A stretch of DNA of 64,000 nucleotides from Lichenibacterium ramalinae. GTDB taxonomy: Bacteria; Pseudomonadota; Alphaproteobacteria; Rhizobiales; Beijerinckiaceae. Numbering within the stretch: position 1 is the stretch's first letter; each line of letters starts with the position of its first letter. The translations under genes were made by a program, and so were the position numbers. The stretch is from positions 62,001 to 126,000 of the forward strand of contig NZ_QYBC01000015.1 in NCBI RefSeq assembly GCF_004137085.1. The letters are read 5' to 3'. Shown one piece after another: positions 16,495 through 27,423 of this stretch. The notes beneath the pieces were generated by a model. That model worked only from the letters and a program-made list of their open reading frames with translations, made no database searches and had not been told where the DNA came from.

Positions 16495-16676
16495 CGGGGC
16501 TCCTGGGGGCAGTGCGTGGCCGCCGCGGCGGCGGGGACACGTTCGGGGCAGGTCGCCAGCCGGATCGGGGCCAGCGTCGCGGTCGGGATGCCGAAGGTCG
16601 CGGGGGCCGGCGCGGGAGAGCAGCCGCCGGTGGCCAACGCCAAAAGAGCGAGAAAGGGCAGGGGCAGGCGCAGCAT
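16491..16676 (-). CDS. Small lipoprotein
   Basis: A 61-residue protein: MLRLPLPFLALLALATGGC is a compact lipoprotein signal with the lipobox ATGGC, followed by a short Ala/Pro-rich tail with CPERVP and CPQEP. ATG 16676 was chosen because the signal begins there; an in-frame ATG at 16805 would add 43 unlikely residues. It overlaps the next lipoprotein gene. Function unknown. Confidence 0.55.
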   Translation of the reverse strand: MLRLPLPFLALLALATGGCSPAPAPATFGIPTATLAPIRLATCPERVPAAAAATHCPQEPR

Positions 16677-16882
16677 GAACTCATTTTGCCCTGCCGGACG
16701 CCCGGCGTCCAGGGGCGACCCAAAGGCGACCCAAGGGCAGAGCAATGGCCGACCAAGGGCGACGAAGGGCGGCCTCGGCGCGGGTCCGGCCATGCGGCCC
16801 ACCACCCCTTCTCCACCGTCGCGCCCTCCCCTACAAGGGGAAGCCGACGGTGGCGTCCTCCGTCGCCCAACCCGGATGAACC

Positions 16883-18333
16883 GTGCCGCGATCCCTTGTG
16901 GGGCGATTGATCGCCATCCTGGCGCTCCTCCTCGCCGCCGCGCTGGCGTCGGGCTTCGTCATGTTCTCGCTGTTCGAGCAGTCGACGGCCGCCAGGATCG
17001 GACAGGCCAGCGCGGTGGCGAGCCAGTCCTGCGGCGCCATCGCCCGTGCCTATCGCTTCTACACGGCGGATTGGCGGGGCGACGCGCCCGACCTGTCGGC
17101 GCCCGCCCTGCGGCGCGACCTCGCCGCCGTCGTGGTGACGGCGCTGAACGACAAGCGCGACGTCGAGGGCGGGCTGTGGCAGGCCGACGCCGGTTCCCTG
17201 GCCTATGCCTTCCCGAGCTACCAGGGTAGCGGCCCCAAGACCGACGTGCCCCAGGCGGAGCTGCCGCGGATCCGCGCCGCCGCCGCCGCCGCGCTGACCG
17301 ACGACAGGCCGCAGCTCGCCCGGCTCGATGCCGCGTCGCAGACGCTGCTGATCGCGTCCTGCCCGCTGTCGGGCCCCATCCCCTCCCTCACGGCCTGGAC
17401 CATGACGCGGGTGCACAGCTTCGCGGGCGAAACCTACGACCACCTGATGGCGGGCCTCGCCATCCTGTCGGCCGCCGTGATCGGCGCCTCGGGCCTGGCG
17501 TCCCTGCTGGTGCTGACCTGGAGGCGCCACGTCGGGCGCATCGAGGCCGCGTTCGCGGCGGCGGGCGGCGATGACCTGCCGCGCCTGCCGCCGACCGGCG
17601 AGCGCGAGCTCGACAGGATCGTGCTGGCCATGAACGACGCGGGGCGGCGGCTCGCCGCCTCGCACGACCGCACGCGGGAACTGTCCCGCCAGGTCGCCGA
17701 GGCGGAGCGGCTCGCCGCCATCGGCCGCGTCACGGCGGGCGTCGCCCACGAGATCCGCAACCCCATCGCGGCCATGCGGCTCAAGGCCGAGAGCGCGTTG
17801 CGGGGCGGCGACGAGCGCAAGGTGCAGGCCCTGGCGCTGGTGATCGCCCAGGTCGACAGGCTGGACGGGCTCGTGCGACGCCTGCTGACCGCGGCCGAGC
17901 GCGACCCGCCCCAACCCGTCGCGACGCCGCTCGCACCCTTCCTCGACGCCTGCGCGGACGCCCACGCCGAGGTGGCGCGCCAGCGCGGGCTGAGCCTCGC
18001 GGCGACGGCGCCGGGGGAATCGGCCTGGTTCGACCCGGCCCAGATGCGCCGCGCCCTCGACAACCTCGTCGCCAACGCGCTCGAGGCCGCCGGGGCCGGG
18101 ACGGTGTCGCTGTCGGCCGCCAGGCTCGGGGACAGGCTGGTCTTCTCGGTGTCGGACGATGGCGGCGGGCCGCCCGAAGCCATCCGGGCGACGCTGTTCG
18201 AGCCCTTCGTGACGGGGCGGCCCGAAGGGGCCGGGCTCGGCCTGTCGATCGTGCGCGAGATCGCCCGCGCCCATGCCGGCAACGCCGACGTCGTGCGGGA
18301 CGGCGGCATCACGACATTCCGGATCGAGATCCC

Positions 18334-18349
<16 letters not shown>
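16883..18349 (+). CDS. Membrane sensor histidine kinase
   Basis: A 488-residue two-component kinase. TM1 covers about residues 8-31, a periplasmic sensing domain about 32-185 (two Cys, no known fold), TM2 about 190-212, then a HAMP-like linker. The HisKA H-box is GVAHEIRNPIAAMRLKAESA with phospho-accepting H289. The ATPase domain has the N-box ALDNLVANALEAAG and G-boxes SDDGGG and GAGLGLSIVREIARAH. It overlaps the regulator gene by 16 bases, so they form a matched pair. The start at 16883 may be GTG/ATG-ambiguous, but the TM1 follows at once. The signal is unknown. Confidence 0.92.
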
Positions 18350-19689
<1,340 letters not shown>

Positions 19690-19729
19690 CGTTCGGGGAA
19701 GGGCGCCGAGGGCCGGCGCGGCCCGGGCA

Positions 19730-19746
19730 CTGGCACGCCGGATGCA
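19730..19746 (+). promoter_or_regulatory. Sigma-54 (-24/-12) promoter
   Basis: CTGGCACGCCGGATGCA matches the sigma-54 consensus closely. The invariant GG (19732-19733) and GC (19744-19745) are separated by exactly ten bases. Transcription would start near 19757, ahead of ATG 19787. It directly follows the gene for a sigma-54 activator. Confidence 0.75.
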
Positions 19747-19786
19747 GTCAGGAGGCGTCGGCCCGCGGGGCCGCGGCGAGTTCCCG

Positions 19787-20449
19787 ATGCCCCCAGCCCT
19801 CTTCCTGTCCGCCGGACTGGCCGTGCTGCTCGGCTCGGCCGCGCCCCTCGCCGCCCGGGCCACCGACCTCGCGGGCCTTCCGGCTTACCGGGGACGCGTC
19901 GACCTGTTCACGCTGACGCCGCGGGGCGAGATCGACGGTCTGGTGCTGGCGGACGGCCTGGAGGTCAAGACGCCCCCGCACCTGTCCGACGCGGTCGCCG
20001 CCGCGGTGCGGCGCGGCGACACCGTCACGGTTCTGGGGCTCAAGGCCGCCGCGCTGCCGCTCGTGCAGGCCATGTCGATCTCCGACGAGGCGACGGGACT
20101 GACGGTGCGGGACGAGGGGCCCGGCTGGCCGGCGGCGGTGCGGCACGACGACGGCGCGGCCCCGCCGGAGCCCCGGCGGGGCCTGCGGGCCCGCATCCGG
20201 CTCGTCCTGCACGGCATGCGCGGCGAGGTGAACGGCGCCGTGCTCGACGACGGCACCGTCCTGCGCCTTCCGCCGCCCGACGCCGTGCGGCTCGGCGCCG
20301 TGCTGGCGCCCGGGCGCGTCGTGGTGGTGGACGGCCTGTCGCGGTCCTGGAGCCTCGGGACCGTGATCGAGATATCGGCGGTCGGCACCGCCGCCGATCG
20401 CATGACCCCGGTCGGACCGGCCGCAAACGGGATGGAGCAGCATCGATGA
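19787..20449 (+). CDS. Exported protein with repeated OB-like domain
   Basis: A 220-residue protein with a signal peptide (MPPALFLSAGLAVLLGSAAP, cleavage after A-R-A) and two similar halves. Each half has a G-E-(I/V)-(D/N)-G-x-V-L-x-D-G-x-x-(V/L) strand pattern followed by a P-P-D/H-x-x-x-A-V segment (EIDGLVLADGLEVKTPPHLS and EVNGAVLDDGTVLRLPPPDA), suggesting tandem small beta barrels. ATG 19787 was chosen because the earlier ATG 19742 lies inside the -12 promoter element. It overlaps the MFS gene as ATGA. The pair looks like the regulated output of the two-component system; function unknown. Confidence 0.75.
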   Translation: MPPALFLSAGLAVLLGSAAPLAARATDLAGLPAYRGRVDLFTLTPRGEIDGLVLADGLEVKTPPHLSDAVAAAVRRGDTVTVLGLKAAALPLVQAMSISDEATGLTVRDEGPGWPAAVRHDDGAAPPEPRRGLRARIRLVLHGMRGEVNGAVLDDGTVLRLPPPDAVRLGAVLAPGRVVVVDGLSRSWSLGTVIEISAVGTAADRMTPVGPAANGMEQHR

Positions 20450-21738
20450 CGGATCAGGGGCGGGCGACACGGCCTTCCGCTACGGGGGGTGGCGCCACGC
20501 GCGGTCTCCGGCCGCTGGAAAGCCTGAACTTCTTCATGGCCGACATGCAGGCCGGCATCGGCCCGTTCCTCGGGGTGTTCCTTCTGGCCCATGGCTGGGA
20601 AAGCGGGCTCATCGGCTCCGTCATGACCATCGGGGGCGTGGCCGGCATGCTGATGACGGTGCCGGCCGGCGCGCTGGTCGACGCCACGCGGCGCAAGCGC
20701 CTCTACGTCATCGTGCCGGGCATCTGCACGGTGCTGGCGTCGACCCTGATCCTGCTGTCCCAGCAGTTCTGGCTCATCGCGGCCTCGCAGGTGGCGACCG
20801 CCATCGCCGGGGCCGCCATCGGCCCGGCCGTCACCGGCATCACCCTCGGCATGGTGCGCCAGCGCGGGTTCAACCGCCAGAACGGGCGCAATCAGGCCTT
20901 CAACCACGCCGGCAACATGGTGGGGGCGGCCCTGTCGGGCTTCCTCGGCTGGCGGTTCGGCTTCACGGCGGTGTTCTGGCTCGCGGCGCTGTTCGGCGTG
21001 CTGGCGATCGCCTCCGTGCTGCTCATCCCGGGCGATGCCATCGACGACGAGGCGGCGCGCGGTCTCGCCAAAGGGGGGGCCGACGACGAAAAGGCGAGCG
21101 GCTTCCGCGTTCTGTTCCGCTCGAAGCCGCTGCTCATCCTGGCGGCGGCGCTCGCGTGCTTCCACCTCGGCAACGGCGCCATGCTGCCGCTCTACGGGCT
21201 GGCGGTGGTGGCCGCCAAGGCCGGCGATCCTTCGGCCTTCGTCGCCACCACCATCGTGGTGGCGCAGGCCGTGATGATCGTCGTGGCGCTGGTGGCCATG
21301 CGGGTCGCCGAGAACCGCGGTTTCTGGCTGATCCTGCTGATCTCCTTCCTGGCCCTGCCGGTCCGCGGCCTGCTCGCCGCCCACATGATCGACGCCTGGG
21401 GCGTCTATCCCGTCCAGGCGCTCGACGGCATCGGCGCCGGGCTGCAGAGCGTCGCCGTGCCGGCCCTGGTGGCCCGCATCCTCGACGGCACGGGCCGGGT
21501 CAACGTCGGCCAGGGTGCCGTCATGACGGTGCAGGGGCTGGGCGCCTCGCTCAGCCCCGCCATCGGGGGCTGGCTGGCGCAGGGGCTCGGCTACAGCACG
21601 GCCTTCACGATCCTGGGCAGCTTCGCGCTGGTCTCCATCGCGTTGTGGGTCGGCTTCGCCGGCTGGCTCAAGCCGGCCTGCGCGGGCGCCTCGGGCGGCG
21701 ACCTGCCAGGGTCCGCCACGTCCGGCGCGCCTGCCTGA
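20446..21738 (+). CDS. MFS transporter
   Basis: A 430-residue major facilitator protein with about 12 hydrophobic segments. The loop-2 motif is present as GALVDATRRKRLY (about residues 76-88), and the sixth loop carries a charged stretch (DDEAARGLAKGGADDEK). It starts inside the ATGA overlap with the exported protein gene, so both are read from the sigma-54 promoter. The sequence recalls putative export carriers of the YfcJ/AraJ-like kind, but the substrate is not clear. Confidence 0.9.
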   Translation: MTDQGRATRPSATGGGATRGLRPLESLNFFMADMQAGIGPFLGVFLLAHGWESGLIGSVMTIGGVAGMLMTVPAGALVDATRRKRLYVIVPGICTVLASTLILLSQQFWLIAASQVATAIAGAAIGPAVTGITLGMVRQRGFNRQNGRNQAFNHAGNMVGAALSGFLGWRFGFTAVFWLAALFGVLAIASVLLIPGDAIDDEAARGLAKGGADDEKASGFRVLFRSKPLLILAAALACFHLGNGAMLPLYGLAVVAAKAGDPSAFVATTIVVAQAVMIVVALVAMRVAENRGFWLILLISFLALPVRGLLAAHMIDAWGVYPVQALDGIGAGLQSVAVPALVARILDGTGRVNVGQGAVMTVQGLGASLSPAIGGWLAQGLGYSTAFTILGSFALVSIALWVGFAGWLKPACAGASGGDLPGSATSGAPA

Positions 21739-21783
21739 GAGTTTGCCGGGTCCCGGGGAAGCGCCGGGGGCCGCCCCCCGCCC

Positions 21784-23589
21784 TCAACGGCGCGAGAACA
21801 CCACGCGCCGGATGGCGAAGGCGTCGGCGATGATCCGCCGCCCCTGCAGCATCATGAGCGCCGCCAGGAAGGTCACGCCCCCGAGGCCGACCGACGCGAC
21901 CGTCCAGGCCAGGCCCTCGGGCCGCAGGCCGATCAGCGTGTGGCAGACCACGCCCGCCACCGTGCTGGCGGCGAGGCAGGGCAGGAGCGCGCTCAGGAGC
22001 GACCAGGGCCGGGTTCCCGTCACGGGACCGATGGCGGCGAACATGGCGGCCGCGTAGGCTGTGTTGGCGGCGCCGAGCCCCCAGGCGACGCCGAGCGGCC
22101 CGGCGAGGAAGCCGCCGACCGCCACCGCCACGATGCGCCCGGCGCTGAGGCCGCTGAGGGCCCAGAACAGCGAACCGCTCCGCCCGTTGGCCAGCAGGAG
22201 GGCGCCGCACTGCGCCGCCACAACGTTGAGGGCATAGAAGGGCACGACGATCTGGACGATTGCCGCCGCCGGGGCCCAGCGGCTCCCCAGCACGACGTCG
22301 AAGACCTGGGGGGCGGAGGCGGCGAGCAGCGCGGCGACCGGGAACAGCGCGGAGGCGAGCAGGCGCGACAGCGTCGCGTGCAGCGGCTCGATCGAGCGTG
22401 CGTCTTCGCGCAGCGCGTGGGAATACAGCGCCCCCCAGATCGGATTGCCGGCGGCCTCGCACAGGAAACGCGAGACCTGGTTGGCGAAGGTATAGGAGCC
22501 GAGGTTCGCGGCGCCGAACACCCGCCCGAACAGCAGGTTCTCGACCTGGCGCCCGAACAGTTCGGACAGGCGGCTGCCGATCAGCGAGCCGCCGGTCGCC
22601 GCATGGGGCTTCAGGGCCGCCAGGTGGAACTCGAAGGTGGGTCGCTCGAACGCCGCGGCGTTGAGAATGAGGCAGGTCACCGACCAGCCGAGGACGTATT
22701 GGAAGGCCAGTGCCCAGGCGCCGGCCCCGAGCAGCGCCAGGCCCACCGCCGCGCTGGCGCCGATCGTCGTCGAGACGAGGTCGGCCACCGAATGGACCAC
22801 GAGGTTGCCGCGACGGACCAGGCGGGCGCTGGGCAGGGCGGTGAGGGCGAGGAGCGGGAAGCTCAGCGACAGCAGCGCCATGATCCCGGCCAGCCGGGGC
22901 TGGCCCGACACGTCGGCCAGGACGAAACCGCCTCCGATGGCCACGATGGCCATGAGCGTGCAGGACGCCAGCAGGGCCCAGAAGGCCGTCGACCACACGG
23001 CCGTCTCGGTCTCCTTCTCGCGCGCCAGCGAAGCCCCGAGACCGCCGTCGGCCAGCGTGGTGAAGAACGAGATGGTGGGTAGGGCCAGGGCGTAGAGGCC
23101 GAATTCCGCCGGGCCGAGCAGCCGCGCCATGACGGGCAGCAGCAGGAGCTGCAAGCCCACCTTGATGAGGTTGGCGGCGCCGCCGGCGGCGGCGTTGAAG
23201 GCGAAGCGGCGGCGCTCGTCCACGGGCGGCGGCGACGTCGCGGCCGTGGCGAGTCCGGCGTCGCTCTCCGGGGGCAGCAGGTCGGGAGGTGGCAGGAGTT
23301 CGGGAGGTGGCAGGAGTTCGGGAGGCGGCGAGTGCTCGGAAGGCGAGTGCTCGGGAGGCGGCGAGAGCCCGGCGTCGGCACCCTCGTCGGGCTGCCGCGC
23401 TTCGACCCGCGCGATGGCGGCATCCAGCGAGTCGAGTGCGGACGAGCTATCCCGCTCGTCGCCGCCGTTCTCTGCGACGGTGTTCAGCAGCGCGGCACGG
23501 GCCCGATCATAGGCGTCCTGCCGCGCCATGAGGTTCGGGTCGGGGAGGCCGGCCAGCATGCGGTCGAGGAGCGGCTCAAAGTCGGCCAT
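21784..23589 (-). CDS. Polysaccharide flippase with N-terminal extension
   Basis: A 601-residue Wzx-like oligosaccharide flippase. The membrane part (about residues 135-600) begins AFNAAAGGAANLIKVGLQLL and has the family stretch LGPAEFGLYALALPTISFFT, with about 12-14 helices. It would move lipid-linked exopolysaccharide repeat units across the inner membrane. The first 130 residues are an added soluble part: a short domain (LLDRMLAGLPDPNLMARQDA) of a kind I have seen on other alphaproteobacterial proteins, then a proline-rich spacer with 7-residue P-P-P-E-L-L-P repeats. It is the last gene of the exopolysaccharide run. Confidence 0.88.
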   Translation of the reverse strand: MADFEPLLDRMLAGLPDPNLMARQDAYDRARAALLNTVAENGGDERDSSSALDSLDAAIARVEARQPDEGADAGLSPPPEHSPSEHSPPPELLPPPELLPPPDLLPPESDAGLATAATSPPPVDERRRFAFNAAAGGAANLIKVGLQLLLLPVMARLLGPAEFGLYALALPTISFFTTLADGGLGASLAREKETETAVWSTAFWALLASCTLMAIVAIGGGFVLADVSGQPRLAGIMALLSLSFPLLALTALPSARLVRRGNLVVHSVADLVSTTIGASAAVGLALLGAGAWALAFQYVLGWSVTCLILNAAAFERPTFEFHLAALKPHAATGGSLIGSRLSELFGRQVENLLFGRVFGAANLGSYTFANQVSRFLCEAAGNPIWGALYSHALREDARSIEPLHATLSRLLASALFPVAALLAASAPQVFDVVLGSRWAPAAAIVQIVVPFYALNVVAAQCGALLLANGRSGSLFWALSGLSAGRIVAVAVGGFLAGPLGVAWGLGAANTAYAAAMFAAIGPVTGTRPWSLLSALLPCLAASTVAGVVCHTLIGLRPEGLAWTVASVGLGGVTFLAALMMLQGRRIIADAFAIRRVVFSRR

Positions 23590-23796
23590 CGGGCAGTCAA
23601 CCCTTCCGAGGGAACGGGAGCAGGGCCGGCCTCGGCTCGACCGCTCGCGCGGTCTCCGCCCGAAGCCGCGGTCGGCTGATCTGGGACGGGCCCACCGGGT
23701 GCGTGGCCGCCCGAGGCACCGCCGCGGCGACCACGGCCGCGGCGACCGTGGTTGCAGAGACGCCGGGAGGCCGGCCCGCGCCCCGCGAAAGCCCGG

Positions 23797-24669
23797 TCAC
23801 GGCGCCGTGGCTGTCTCGGGCAGGGCCTTGTCCCGGTAGACCCTGACATAGTCGACTGCCATGACGGCGGGGGACACGAGCTTGTCGATGGGCCAGCCCC
23901 CGCCGAGCGCGAGGTTCACCAGCATGTACATGGGTTGGCGATACTCGGGCGGCGTCGGCGTGTCCCAGATCTCCTCGCCGTTGAGGTAGAACCGCGTCCG
24001 CTGCGGATCGATCATCACGCCGAACCTGTTGAAGTGCGAGGTGAAGAAATTCGGCGAGATGTCGGTGATGTGGTCGAGTGCCAGGCGGTCCTTGCCGTGC
24101 TCCCAGATGTGCTCGACGCTGTGGAACCCCGTGGGAAAAGCGCCGTAATATTCGAAGACGTCGATCTCCGCCGAGGACGTTTCCTTCTGCGTGCCGATGA
24201 GCCAGAAGGCCGGCCAGACGCCGGGACCGTCGGGCAGTTTCGCCCGGATCTCGAAATAGCCGTAACGCTGGGCGAAGCCGTGCTGGCCGGGGCCATCCTT
24301 GTCCATCGAAGCGAGCAGCCCGGAATGCCATTTGCCCGCCGCATCCTTGTGCGCCGTGATGGTCAGCCCCTCGCGCGAGGCCGCGAAGGGTCCAAGCGGG
24401 CCGGGATCGTCGAAGGCGGCATCGCCGAAATCCCCGTTCCAGGGCGTGTGGGCGATCCAGCGGGTGTCGGGACCGTGGGCCGAAACGTCGAGGTATTTGA
24501 AGTCGTCCTCGAAGGTCAGCACGAAGTTGGACAGGTCGAGGGCCTTGGCCTTGGGCGCGGTCTCGGCCGCAGCCGGCGTCGCAAGGGAGAGGACGGCACA
24601 GGCGACGACGGTGAAGGCGGCGAGGGTCGGGCGGAGGGCCGCGGGACGGCGGGCGGCGGAGTGGAGCAT
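23797..24669 (-). CDS. Secreted GH16 endoglycanase
   Basis: A glycoside hydrolase family 16 protein of 290 residues. A signal peptide precedes the beta-jelly-roll domain. The catalytic motif E-I-D-V-F-E is plain in SSAEIDVFEYYGAFPTGFHS; the first E acts as nucleophile and the second as acid/base. Other family marks are YGYFEIRAKLPDGPGVWPAF and the terminal VDYVRVYRDK. In exopolysaccharide clusters such enzymes (ExoK type) trim polymer length outside the cell. ATG 24669 was preferred, with GAGA upstream; in-frame ATGs at 24684 and 24687 are possible. It lies 34 bases after the export gene. Confidence 0.93.
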   Translation of the reverse strand: MLHSAARRPAALRPTLAAFTVVACAVLSLATPAAAETAPKAKALDLSNFVLTFEDDFKYLDVSAHGPDTRWIAHTPWNGDFGDAAFDDPGPLGPFAASREGLTITAHKDAAGKWHSGLLASMDKDGPGQHGFAQRYGYFEIRAKLPDGPGVWPAFWLIGTQKETSSAEIDVFEYYGAFPTGFHSVEHIWEHGKDRLALDHITDISPNFFTSHFNRFGVMIDPQRTRFYLNGEEIWDTPTPPEYRQPMYMLVNLALGGGWPIDKLVSPAVMAVDYVRVYRDKALPETATAP

Positions 24670-24703
24670 CGGGGTCTCTCGCATCATGGCGCGACCGGGC
24701 CGC

Positions 24704-26089
24704 TCAACGCCGGCTCGGGACTGCGGAGGCCGCCGCCGTCTCGCGGCTCGGCAGCCCGGAGCCCGCATCCGCCGTCGCGCCGGCGGCGCCGCCGTCCGGG
24801 GCCGCCGAGGAGGTCGCCCGCCCCGCGGCACCGAGATCGTCCCGGGGCGGCAGCAGCACCCTCAGCACGTCGCCCGGGGCGACGAGGTCGGCCTCGGTGA
24901 CGGTGCGGGTGTCGGACGCGTCGCCGGTGCGGTGCGTGAGGCGGAAGATGGGCTGGCGTTCGGCCGCGTCCCGCGCCACTGCCATGGGCGCCCGCACCTC
25001 GGACTGGTAGACGAGTTGCCGCGTCGTCTCGATCTTCTCGAAATCGGCGGCGAGCTTGGCCCGCACCTCGGTGGCCTCGGTCAGCGCCTCGTCGCGGCGC
25101 CGCGCCTTGAGGTCCAGCATGTCGCGGTCCGCCTTGGACAGGTCCTGCTGCGCCCGCAACGTCGCGAGCTGCACGTCGAGCCGGCTGCTCTCGTAGGAGG
25201 CGGTGCTCTGTTCTGCCGCGAGCTGGCGCGGCACCACGGCCATGCCCTTGGCGACGAGGTCGCTGACCTGAGCAAGCTCCTTTCGGGTCAGGTCGAGCTG
25301 GCGGCCGAGCGTGGCGTCCTTGGCCGCCAACGACGTCAGTTCCGAGGTCAGCAGGCCCTTGGCCTGCTTGATGGCGTCGAGCTGCGACTTCAGCGCATTG
25401 CGGCGCGCGTCGAACAGCAGCTGCTCCTCGCGAACGGCGCGGGCCATGTCGGGCTCGCCGGCCCGCGCCTTGATGTCGGGCGGCAGCGTGATCGTATCGG
25501 CATCGGCGATCTCGGCGTCGAGCCGCGCCTGACGGACCTGGAGGGCGACGCGGTCGGCCGCGAGGACGCGCAGATCGCCCCGCTGCGTGAGCGCGTCGCG
25601 CTCGTAGCCGATCAGGCTGTCGCCGCCGGCCCGCAGCAGGCCGCCCGCCGTTCCGACGGCCTGCAGCACCGACAGGCCGGGGCGGTAGTCGTACTCGCCC
25701 GGCTTGTCCACCGCGCCGATGATGTAGAAGGGCCGGTACTTGATGACCTGGACCGAGGCGTCCGGCCGTTGCGCCAGGCCGATCTTGGCCTGGAGCCGCG
25801 CCGAGATGGCATCGGCCAGGTCGGCCGGGGTTCCGTTGGAGGCCGGGACCTGGCCGAGCAGAGGCAGCGACACGGCCCCGGTGGCGTCGACCAGGAACTC
25901 GCCGTTGAGCGCCGCCCACTGATGCGCCTCGCCCGACCCGGTCCGCAGGTCGTAGACGCGGATGTCGAGCTTGTCCTGGGGGCCGAGCCTGTAGCCGTCC
26001 GACGCGCCGGCGGCGGTGGCGACCCGCGGCACGACGGCGATCAGGGCGGCGATGACGAGGGCCGCAGGGCGGCGAAGGGGACGGGTCAT
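24704..26089 (-). CDS. Polysaccharide export protein, ExoF/Wza type
   Basis: A 461-residue exported protein. After a signal peptide (about residues 1-26) the Poly_export domain reads YRLGPQDKLDIRVYDLRTGS, then an SLBB-type segment YYIIGAVDKPGEYDYRPGLS follows (written here approximately around residue 135). A long coiled-coil region spans about residues 180-360, and the C-terminus has a second small domain near VLRVLLPP. This layout matches ExoF of Sinorhizobium exopolysaccharide export, with a periplasmic arm rather than a short lipoprotein. It lies between the GT8 and GH16 genes. Confidence 0.88.
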   Translation of the reverse strand: MTRPLRRPAALVIAALIAVVPRVATAAGASDGYRLGPQDKLDIRVYDLRTGSGEAHQWAALNGEFLVDATGAVSLPLLGQVPASNGTPADLADAISARLQAKIGLAQRPDASVQVIKYRPFYIIGAVDKPGEYDYRPGLSVLQAVGTAGGLLRAGGDSLIGYERDALTQRGDLRVLAADRVALQVRQARLDAEIADADTITLPPDIKARAGEPDMARAVREEQLLFDARRNALKSQLDAIKQAKGLLTSELTSLAAKDATLGRQLDLTRKELAQVSDLVAKGMAVVPRQLAAEQSTASYESSRLDVQLATLRAQQDLSKADRDMLDLKARRRDEALTEATEVRAKLAADFEKIETTRQLVYQSEVRAPMAVARDAAERQPIFRLTHRTGDASDTRTVTEADLVAPGDVLRVLLPPRDDLGAAGRATSSAAPDGGAAGATADAGSGLPSRETAAASAVPSRR

Positions 26090-26258
26090 CGGAAGGCCTT
26101 TCGGATGGCGGGACGAGGCGGGCTGCGGAAAAAGCCCGCGGCCGAGGTCGGTTCTTGTCGGGACTGTCGCTGTTCTTGGCGTTTCGGGTCGCCCCGCCGT
26201 GGCGGGGTCGCCCTCGTCGCCGCGGGGCCCGTGAGGGTCCCGCGCCGGTCCTCGTGCG

Positions 26259-27332
26259 TCACACGACGGCGGCAGCTTCCATGGCGGCGATGCGGTGACG
26301 CACCGCCGGAGCGCCCCACTGCCGCGCTTCTACCAGGCGCTTGAACCGCTGCTGCGCGGCATATTTGAACCCGTGCAGGCGCCCGAGGCTCGGCATGGAA
26401 CGGCCGAGGTCGGGATTGTCGTTCAGGAAAGCGACGTAGGGCTGGTGCCATTCCCGCCCCCAGGGCGCGAAGGCACCGTGCCATGGGCGGGGGTTCGACA
26501 TGAAGTGGTAGACCCGCGGCGCGATGGCGACCTCGGCCCCGAAATTCAGGAAGAAGGGCGGGAAGTTCCAGCGGAACGACATCGGCCGATGGCGCTCCCC
26601 CACCACGATGTTCAGCGCGTCCTGGTCGCGGAACGTGAAGGTGCTGCCATGCTTCAGGCAGAGGGCCAGGCATTCGCGGCTGAGCGCCTCCCAGTCGTCA
26701 CGGCGGAAGCGCAGCACGCCGGAGTTGAAGTACTGCGTCCGCCTTGCCGCCGGCATCCCGAGCCGATCGAAATAGGCACGGCGGGCCGGCCAGGGGCCCC
26801 GCGGGCTATCGATCATCACCGCCATGGGGTCGGGCGCGGCCAGGATCTCGCCGGGCGCGACGGCGTGGGCGACCAGAGGCTCCAGAGAGCCCGCCACCTG
26901 CGTGTCGCCGTCGAGATACACGATCTCGCGGTAGCGCGGGTCCAGCAGGTCGCACAGGAAGAAGCGCGCGCAGATCATGGGGGCTCCCACGAGCAGGCTG
27001 ACCGGCGCCAGGATGAAGCGGATCCCTTCGCGCGCACAGAACCCCTGGGCCGCGGCCGTGAGCGGCGTCGCGGCGCCGAAACAAACCACGACGACATCGG
27101 CCAGGGCACGCGGCAGGTTCCGCCGAAGCTGGGATGCGCTGAGCAGGGTGGGCAGAAGGTAGCCCTCGTTGACCGTATAACAGCAGGCCCGCGACGGGCC
27201 GCCGCCGGTCTCGGGACCGCTGTCGGGTCCCGCTTCCGCGCCGCGTGCAGGCCCCGGTGCGCCGGCGGCTCCGGTCGGGTTCGACGACGACGGGGTCGAC
27301 ACAGTCAATGGAAGATCCGAGCCTCGATTCAA
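26259..27332 (-). CDS. GT8-type glycosyltransferase
   Basis: A glycosyltransferase family 8 enzyme, about 357 residues from a TTG start at 27332. Family motifs are the nucleotide-binding start CCYTVNEGYLLPTLLSASQL, the metal-binding D-x-D in EIVYLDGDTQVAGSLEPLVA, QYFNSGVLRFR, and the H-x-x-x-x-x-P-W-H segment near FMSNPRPWHG. It would add a sugar from a nucleotide-sugar donor to a growing repeat unit. The first 45 residues are Ser/Pro/Gly-rich and not part of the fold, so a later start is possible. It opens the minus-strand exopolysaccharide run. Confidence 0.82.
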   Translation of the reverse strand: MNRGSDLPLTVSTPSSSNPTGAAGAPGPARGAEAGPDSGPETGGGPSRACCYTVNEGYLLPTLLSASQLRRNLPRALADVVVVCFGAATPLTAAAQGFCAREGIRFILAPVSLLVGAPMICARFFLCDLLDPRYREIVYLDGDTQVAGSLEPLVAHAVAPGEILAAPDPMAVMIDSPRGPWPARRAYFDRLGMPAARRTQYFNSGVLRFRRDDWEALSRECLALCLKHGSTFTFRDQDALNIVVGERHRPMSFRWNFPPFFLNFGAEVAIAPRVYHFMSNPRPWHGAFAPWGREWHQPYVAFLNDNPDLGRSMPSLGRLHGFKYAAQQRFKRLVEARQWGAPAVRHRIAAMEAAAVV

Positions 27333-27423
27333 GATGCTAGAGGTATATTGGTCTGGAGGGCCGAATGTCCAAATTATTTAGAAAGGCAATTCGAACATCG
27401 TTACATGTGTTGGTGTTTAAACA
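27333..27423. promoter_or_regulatory. AT-rich divergent promoter region
   Basis: An unusually AT-rich 90-base gap between two divergent glycosyltransferase genes (for example AAATTATTTAGAAAGGCAAT near 27372). It probably carries promoters for both directions. No exact boxes can be assigned. Confidence 0.45.

Noticed and set aside
23280-23370. A CRISPR-like repeat run.
   Set aside because: The repeats are 21-bp in-frame units coding for proline-rich spacer, with no unique spacers between them.
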